Positions 57,724 through 64,000 of a stretch of DNA of 64,000 bases are shown here, one piece after another (position 1 is the first letter of the stretch; each line of letters begins with the position of its first letter). This stretch comes from Mrakia gelida (lineage: Eukaryota; Basidiomycota; Tremellomycetes; Cystofilobasidiales; Mrakiaceae), in assembly GCA_024345305.1 (NCBI GenBank), contig BRON01000008.1:1674001-1738000 (forward strand), in the 5' to 3' direction. Position numbers and translations under genes: made by a program. Under the pieces are notes generated by a model. The model worked only from the letters and a program-made list of their open reading frames with translations. It was not told the DNA's origin and searched no databases.

Positions 57724-59223
57724 GCCGTTGACGAAGAGATGTGGGGCTGGTGGAGGTGAGAGACGACCCGAAGGAGGGAAGGAGGAGGGAGGATCGTGAG
57801 CTCGGAGGCGATGGTTCCCTTCTCCTCCCCTCCCCTTCTTAGTGAGTGTGAAGAGCTTACCGAATCGAGCGAGAAACGAGATTGTTTGATATCAGAGCGA
57901 CAGGGTAGAAAGAAAGAATAGAAAAGTTGATCCTGACGGTTGAGAGAGCAAAGAAGAGCTAGGGAGAGCTTCGGCGAAAAGGAGGTTTGGACGAGCTCGT
58001 CTCGTTTCGTTCCCGACTGCCGCCCCTGAAAACCTTTATGTTCTCCCACCCACCACTCCCACCAGACCCTCAAGGGATGAGACCTCTGTACCAGTGAGTG
58101 TGCGGATGTCCTTTCTCTTCGAACGAAGGAGCAAGAGGGAAGCGCTACAAAGGCAAGATTCTCTCCCCACCAGTCCACCTTCCCAGTTCGACTTCCACCT
58201 TCCCAGTTCGACAAACCCTCCCTGGCAGATGATAGAGCCTGGCGAGCATAGGTCTGCGTTTGAGACACTGGTGGAGAGGCAGAGAGGAGAGATGGAAACT
58301 CAAGGTCATCACAAGACAAGGAAGACGGAGCAACCCTGCCAAAGAGCAGGGACGGAAGGAATATGATCGTCGGCGGAAGAGGGATCACAAAGGGAACGAA
58401 CAGGGGGGACAAATAAGGAAAGGAGGGGAGAGGGATGGATAGGCTGGGCTTCGGGGTGAGAAACGAGGTGAGGAAGCAGGGGACGCGGAGCAGGATCCGG
58501 AGAGGTGGAGTGGGTCTCGGAAAGATTGGTGGACGACGGGTTGAACAGAAACTAGAGGCCTGGGTAAGAGAAGGATCAGCAATGGAGAGACGCGAGACGT
58601 ATGGACGGTGGGGAGGTTATGAGTAGCTTGCTTCATGCTTGCTGTCGCTTCGTGACTCCTGTCTCTGTCGCTTTCATTCTATGTTTCCTTCCGCGTCCTT
58701 GTTATTTTTCTGTATCGCTTGCACTTAGAAGCCGCTATGCTTATTCATGTTTTGGGACCAATACATATGATGCTTCGTTTTCCTACCGTATGGTACCTCC
58801 GATTACATGTACTGACGACCGTCTTCGTGCTGCGCTCACCTCACAAGAGAGGGGGATTCGAGGAGTTATAAAACTTCAGGGATGAAGTAAAGTGAGTACG
58901 GTCACTAAGAGCTACTGTACGAAAACAATGACTAGATGACCTCGGATTAACACTTGAAGAGGATGAGGGGAGTAAGAACTTGGTACGAGGAGTAAATGAA
59001 TGTAAGGCATCACGAACAGAGCACGACGCGACAGGGTGCGATCTCCCGTCAGCGCCCCTTTATGTACCTCAAACCACACAGCTCGCTATTCTCCACCTCA
59101 TCCCTCGACTGGTCCTGTTAACACTCCCTCACACCTCTTCTCCACTCTCGACTTCCGCCGCCTCCTTCTGCTGACAGAAGAAAGGTTTTTTTTTTAAGCA
59201 AAGCCGACATAGGAACTTTGCCC
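57724..59223. other. Intergenic region, no gene called
   Basis: About 1.5 kb. A 20-bp tandem duplication lies at 58176-58212. The 58640-59000 part is AT-richer with no motif. An open minus frame at 57711-58412 spans the tandem repeat and looks like the leader of the F-box-like pseudogene rather than protein. Confidence 0.35.
58176..58212. repeat. 20-bp tandem duplication (nearly two copies)
   Basis: cacctTCCCAGTTCGACttc is followed directly by a second cacctTCCCAGTTCGAC. Non-coding, local duplication. Confidence 0.8.
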
Positions 59224-60293
59224 TCAACCGTTCCAACTCACTTTTTTTTCCTCGTGCTGGTTGACAACGTCGAACCGAAGCAGACCCTCCCTCCTCTTCC
59301 GCTCCATAGGAGACATCCCTTCGTCATCCCATACCCGATGGCAATGCGCAAGTACGTGGGATTGTTGCTCCTGATTGTAGACGCGAAGCACGATCTGCTC
59401 GAAGTTTGACAACAATCAGCGAAAGCGAGAACGAAGGAGCGGTAAGACAGACTGCTGAGCTTCGATTTACCTCTTTCACGCAAGGGGTTTCCAGCAGCGA
59501 CAACGCTCGTCCATCCGCCGCCATCCAGACAAGATCATCCAAAAGCTCATCGTCGTATAACCAGGCCTCGTCCTCGGCATCGTCACTGAAAGTGTACAGG
59601 ATGGTCAACGACCCCACCGCCAAATCCGCAAGGAAAGGGCACACTGCGAGATTTCCCTTGAAGGCTCGGGATCCTTTGAACGTGAGGGACTTGAGGCGAG
59701 TCCAGTTCACCGGGAACAAAGCGACCCCTGGAGCGGTGTCGACTGGCCATACGCCGGAGATCGAGAACACAACGTGCTCAGGGTCGAAAAGGTTGAGAAG
59801 GGACGTGGAGATGGCGTCCGTCCCACCGTCGATGCCGTTCTCGCCGAAGTAGACCGAAAGAGTGTCGAGATGAAGGGGAGTGACGGACCGGTTGGGGAGG
59901 AAAAGAGTGTTCCACTCTGGATCTCCGCCTTGTTCGTGGGTTAGGTTGATGAAGGTGAGGGATCGTGTGCGATGGAGGGATAGGAGAGGGTCTAAGGACG
60001 GAGAGAAGGGTTTGTGCTGAAAGATAGAGTAAGAATGTACCGGGGTTTAGAAAGACTTCCAGGAGCATTGCCAGAGAGAAAATCGACAGTACCTTGACGG
60101 AGAAAAGCCGGTCTAGCTGGGAGAAGCCATTGATGGTCATGTCCAGATAAAGGTACGGAGTAGCGAGCTCGAGGAGGGCCAGTGAGCTTTGAGCGCTTCG
60201 TCCGAGGGTTTGAGGGTCGCAAAAGGATAAGATGTTGTCCTTGATCTCGAGTAGGGTGGAGAGGAAAGGTTGATGGTCGAGACGTGGGCTCAT
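59224..60293 (-). CDS. F-box-like protein, intact
   Basis: Three exons, 60093-60293, 59471-60016 and 59224-59370, all phase 0, giving 297 residues. The N-terminus reads LLEIKDNILSFCDPQTLGRS, an F-box-like helix pair (the usual LP start is replaced by LLEI), then LYLDMTINGFSQLDRLFSVK, the same region where the other copies have their first intron. The second exon is beta/Leu-rich (RTRSLTFINLTHEQ, WTRLKSLTFKGSRAFKG), LRR-like. The third is charged and ends EEKKVSWNG. Likely an SCF-type adaptor by analogy. Its neighbours 56349 and 62643 appear to be broken relatives, so this is the best-preserved member of the local group. Confidence 0.58.
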
Positions 60294-60887
60294 CTTGTTA
60301 GTGAGTTCGAAGCTGGATGGTGGTTGGAGCTCAGTCGTGCTCGGAGCGTCCTCGGATGGCCTTTCCTCTTTCCATCGTCAAACAATCGAGATCAGCTGAC
60401 AGGAGACTGGACCAGGAACTCCTCCGCTAGAACCGACCTGATATCTGGATATCACTTTGACCATAACGCCCCCCCCGAAACAACGACTCTGCTACCGGTC
60501 CAAAGGTAGCGGACGAGACGATGGACGAAGGGTCAGTGTGAAGTGCTGAGCTGCAAAGTGACCTTCGCCTTCCAAGGTGAGGTCTGGTCAAACAAAACAC
60601 GTAAAAAGGCTGCAAACCCATGGATGGCAAATTAGCCTCTATCCGAAAGTGTATCACTTTTGTGATGAAGGCAAGCGAGTCAGTCGCATATCCACGTCGC
60701 GGTATGCTCATCATCTAGTCATCCATCTTTTCCCTCTCAATGCTCACCCAGATCTCGCTTCGTTCGTTCGGGAGACAAAGAGTGTGATCTGAGCATTATG
60801 TACACCCGTCGCCGTCTCTGAACCGGTTTGATCGTCGAGAAGAAGGAGCGACGCGTGAGCTTCGCGTTCGTCAAAGGAGGGTTGCGG
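60294..60887. other. Intergenic region
   Basis: About 590 bases, promoter side of the F-box-like gene. A run of seven C at about 60470-60476. No gene. Confidence 0.35.
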
Positions 60888-61139
60888 CTAATTGGAGCGA
60901 AGGACGCACATTGATCCCCTTATATAGTATTGCAACCTCAACGATGACAACGATAAATATGCGAACGCGATGATGACAGAGAGGGCCTTCATTTCAGAAG
61001 TCTCTGGACGGAAGAGAGGAAAAAGAAGGTCAACTCGATTCTCCTTCAGAGCTCCCTCGTTTCCAAACTCACCGCCATCCTTGCTGACCATCAAGAAACG
61101 GTAGACGAAGGGAGCAAAACCTTCTATGCCCATCGCCAT
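60888..61139 (-). CDS. Small hydrophobic protein candidate
   Basis: An open frame of 83 codons (MAMGIEGFAPFVYRFLMV...) that contains a 63-base in-frame unit with perfect intron signals (GTGAGT, TTGACC, pyrimidine tract, CAG). Spliced, it gives 62 residues with one membrane segment (ALSVIIAFAYLSLSSL). Both forms are open, so intron retention would be silent. No family recognised; may be a relic. Confidence 0.25.
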   Translation of the reverse strand: MAMGIEGFAPFVYRFLMVSKDGGEFGNEGALKENRVDLLFPLFRPETSEMKALSVIIAFAYLSLSSLRLQYYIRGSMCVLRSN

Positions 61140-62642
61140 TGTCTAGAACTAGAAAGATGTCAGTGAAATTCAGGTTTGAGGAGAGAGACGGAGGAGTTCG
61201 TGAGGAACCGTATTTAGAAACGAACAAAGAAAAAGCGAGCTTTCTGAGCGTTCGCAGGGAGCGTCGTAGAAGCAAAGATCCATTCTGAATATGAGGAGTC
61301 CAATGGGTTGTCAAGCTATTGGGCTGTCATTTTAAGGAACAGCTGAAGGAGCAATGAGAGGAAGGTCAGCGGCATGAGGAAAAAAGAAACGAGATAATTT
61401 GAGCTCGAACGAACTTGCTTTTCCTGTTGCTAAAGCCCTTGGTGATTGGTAGGAACCTTCAAACTGAGAATTTCCGAGAGATTACAGAGTTTGGCGTGCC
61501 CAGGGGCAAGCGAGGTCGCAGCTAGTAGGGAGGAAGCGAGAGATACGCTGACACACAAGGGAAACGAGGTGGCAGCCGTAAGATCGATCGACTTTTCTGG
61601 CTAACAGATGGTCATCTCCTTTTTATTTGATATCTGGAAGAGAGGAGCTCGAGGTCAGCGCAGTAATTCCAAGTAACTGGGCCGACATCGCTGTGGCCTG
61701 AGGACAGAACAGACTCGAGAGAAAAAGGAAAGAGGAGCGAACGTGGCTTGGAAGAAAAAGGTTGAGTCGAGCTCAAACCGGCCCGGATTCATCGCGAAGG
61801 TCGTCGCAGCAGACAGAGAGACGGTTGTTATCTCTATCTAGCGCGGACACTGATCGCAAAGAAAAAGATCTCAAACGGATCGCGTCGCTCTTTCCTCTTC
61901 CCTCCTCAAGAACCAGACGACGACGACCCTGCTCCCGCTCCTAGATGAGACTTAAGCCAAAACTTTACTTGGTAGCCTCTCAACACATAAGCTCCACTCT
62001 CGTTGCCCCTTGTCCCAGCCCAAGTCCCTGGCGACGCGAGTCCAAAGTCTGGCAGAACAACGTTCGTGTACGAGTCGGCAGTCGCAGGTCAATTCTCGAG
62101 GTTGATGGGGTGGGGAGTCTGAGAATGGTACTGCTGCTGTGGAAGTGGTGGCTGAGAGGAGCATGAGAACGGGCAGTCGCGTCGAGTTGTTTCTAGAACA
62201 TTCCTTCTCTCACTCTCTCTCCTTTCATAGGTTTCTATCTAGCTACGTCATAGAGTAGTCCGTAGCTCTATTTAGCAGGATCTACGACATCAACCCATAG
62301 GTATATAGCCTCGCGAACCTGGCAGAGAGTTGCTCTTAACTTGAACTGACGAGCATCTCTTTGCAGCGAACTACACCCACCCATCTTCGCTTTCCTCTCA
62401 GATGCATTACACCGAATGAGCTTTAAGTGCAATCAGCGAGGGAGAAGGGAGATATCGTCGTATTACAGTGAGCAGGATTCGGGAGGGTCGTCGCGAGGGA
62501 CTTTTATCCTTGTCCATTCCTTTTTCTCTTCCTCTCTCTCACTTCCCCTCCACCGACTAGATGTGACTCACTCACCCTCCCTCTGCTTCCCTCTCTTACT
62601 TCCCAGGGAAACTAAATGAGCCTGGACCTCGACTGAGCACCC
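61140..62642. other. Gene-poor region
   Basis: About 1.5 kb without a supported gene. Holds repeat B copy 2 and AT-richer stretches (62220-62300 with TAGCTA/TATATA motifs). Confidence 0.35.
62345..62383 (+). repeat. Dispersed repeat B, copy 2
   Basis: ACGAGCATCTCTTTGCAGCG and flanks, partner of 53794-53832. Confidence 0.5.
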
Positions 62643-63846
62643 TTGCCCTCTTCGATCTCAAACGGATCTCAAAAGAAATCAAGCTTATCCTCCGCTCCTT
62701 CTCTCTCTCTCTCCACCTCGCTCGACCTCTCACCACCAATACTTTTATCGCCAGATTCCATGCGAATCCCTCTTGAAATCCTGCTCGCAATCATCCGACG
62801 ATGCTCTCCTTCCGCCCTCGCCGCCTTCGCACGATGCTCACTTGCCTGTCTCGAGATCATCTCCCCTCTCCTCTACAACTACGTCGTTCTATAAGATTTA
62901 CTTTCGCCAACTTTGTTCTTCTCGGCTCCAGTAAGTCAAGCTCTTTTTGGGCGTTCGGGTAGATTCAGAAGCGGGAGTCTGGAAGCAAGGGCAAGGGAGA
63001 GAAGAGATGTCCACCTCACCGACTGCTTCCTTCGTTTTCACCTCACCTACTCTCCCTCTCTCCTTCCTTCTTCCAGAATCACTCCTCTCCATCAGCTCCT
63101 CACCTTCTCCCTTACACATCCCGTGCCCAAACCAAACACCTTCACGTCAAAATACCTCGTCCCAACCCCAAAGAGCCTCCCTTCCCGACTTACAAAACTC
63201 TTCACATCCCCTCCTTCGGCCCTCTCCTCCTCGACTCCTACTCCAACGTCTACAACAGAGGCGACTTTCAAAAGCACATAAACCCCTCCCTCGTCATCTT
63301 TCCTTCTCAATACGCCACTCCTACACTCCTCGGTCACGTACAATGGACGGGAATGCACGATCATCTCCTTCCGACCGTTTGGGATCGTGCTCGAGACGTC
63401 GTCCTCTTTGGTTCCTTCCCTAACAAGCACGCTTGGCCCATTCCTGCGTCTTGGAGGAGGGAGGAGAGGGATATCAGGGTTACGATGGACATCACGTAAT
63501 AGATAACCCAAAAACGGATCCTAGAAACCCGAACGGGTCGTGTCAGAGGTTGGTGAAGAAGTTTGTTCGGTTGTTGCAGGGGAGGGTGAGAGGGAGGATT
63601 GGGGTTGGGTCGGAGAAGACGAAAGAGATGTTTGAGATCGCAATGGAGGAGCTGACGGTGAAGCATGGAGGGACGCCGCTCGTAGAGGAGTTGAGGAGGT
63701 TACCGGTGGAGATCTTGGAAGTCGTGAGTGCTGTTTTGATCTCGATCTCGACGTGACTTTCAGATTTGTAGAGCTGACTTTTTTTCCTTCCCTCTCACCG
63801 TTTCGTTGATATCTAAAAGACGAGATCTGTATTTCGAACGTTATGA
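62643..63846 (+). pseudogene. F-box-like gene with two breaks
   Basis: The plus strand reads MRIPLEILLAIIRRCSPSAL and SPLLYNYVVL, an F-box-like motif, then an in-frame TAA at 62892-62894 where related copies continue for about 15 residues to the first intron (here GTAAGT at about 62929). The second exon (from about 63077) is open for some 140 codons with HLHVKIPRPNPKEPPFPTYK and VQWTGMHDHLLPTVWDRA, then meets TAA-TAG at 63497-63502. The continuation NPKTDPRNPNGSCQRLVKKF is in another frame. A final exon (63820-63846, TRSVFRTL) follows a GTGAGT...CTGAC...AG intron. Nonsense plus frameshift suggest decay, although a 29-base intron at 63496-63524 would exactly restore frame at the second break. 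Confidence 0.5.
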
Positions 63847-64000
63847 TGATCAACACTCTTGCTCTCAAATAAGTAAAAGTGCGAAATCTGGAGAGGACAA
63901 AAGCTTTCGACGCGTCCCTTTGGTGAGATCCGAGCGAGCTTGGGGACGCAAAAGTTACGTTACACTAGGAAAAACCTACGCAAACTCCTCGATGTTCTCG

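Noticed and set aside
57711..58412. Minus-strand frame of 233 codons
   Set aside because: Spans a tandem duplication and reads as Ser/Leu/Pro-rich leader of the F-box-like pseudogene with a probable intron.
1..64000. tRNA or rRNA genes
   Set aside because: No cloverleaf with a convincing GGTTCGAATCC-type T arm was seen on either strand by eye; a covariance-model scan would be decisive.

Overview
The window is nuclear DNA of a GC-rich fungus, most likely a basidiomycete yeast of the Rhodotorula/Sporobolomyces type (Microbotryomycetes). The reasons are many short introns (about 50-100 bases) with GTGAGY donors and a CTGAC branch site close to the AG, very small exons, compact gene spacing, and proteins that read as fungal (Ada2, Fun30, Trm112, an NF1/Ira-type RasGAP, an AQ-FR bZIP). 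The species call is inference. All coordinates come from manual splicing by eye, so exon borders are provisional.

Bases 1-45,350 are gene-dense. In order: an O-fucosyltransferase-like membrane protein running off the left edge (-); two tandem NTF2/SnoaL-like small proteins (+); an MFS sugar transporter (-); a putative mitochondrial protein of unknown function (-); a Fun30/SMARCAD1 remodeller (-), divergent from TRM112 (+); an F-box-like protein (-), divergent from a SAM methyltransferase (+); ADA2 of SAGA (+); a MYND-finger protein (+), convergent with a bZIP factor (-); an aldo-keto reductase (+); and a gene of about 11.4 kb for a neurofibromin/Ira-type RasGAP (+). There is no operon-like logic. 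These are mostly housekeeping chromatin, translation and signalling genes.

Bases 45,350-64,000 are different: sparse, with AT-richer patches, gene relics and dispersed repeats. This part holds a truncated MFS-transporter relic, a DUF7053-like protein, two small membrane proteins, an intact F-box-like gene, two F-box-like genes with broken frames, several low-confidence exon candidates, and at least two families of short diverged repeats. It looks like an accessory or rapidly evolving segment.

The most striking sequence-level signal is an iterated palindrome, GACGCGTC. By eye it occurs several tens of times, very often inside introns between the donor and the branch site (all four introns of the tandem NTF2-like pair carry it). 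No tRNA, rRNA, CRISPR array or intact transposon was recognised.
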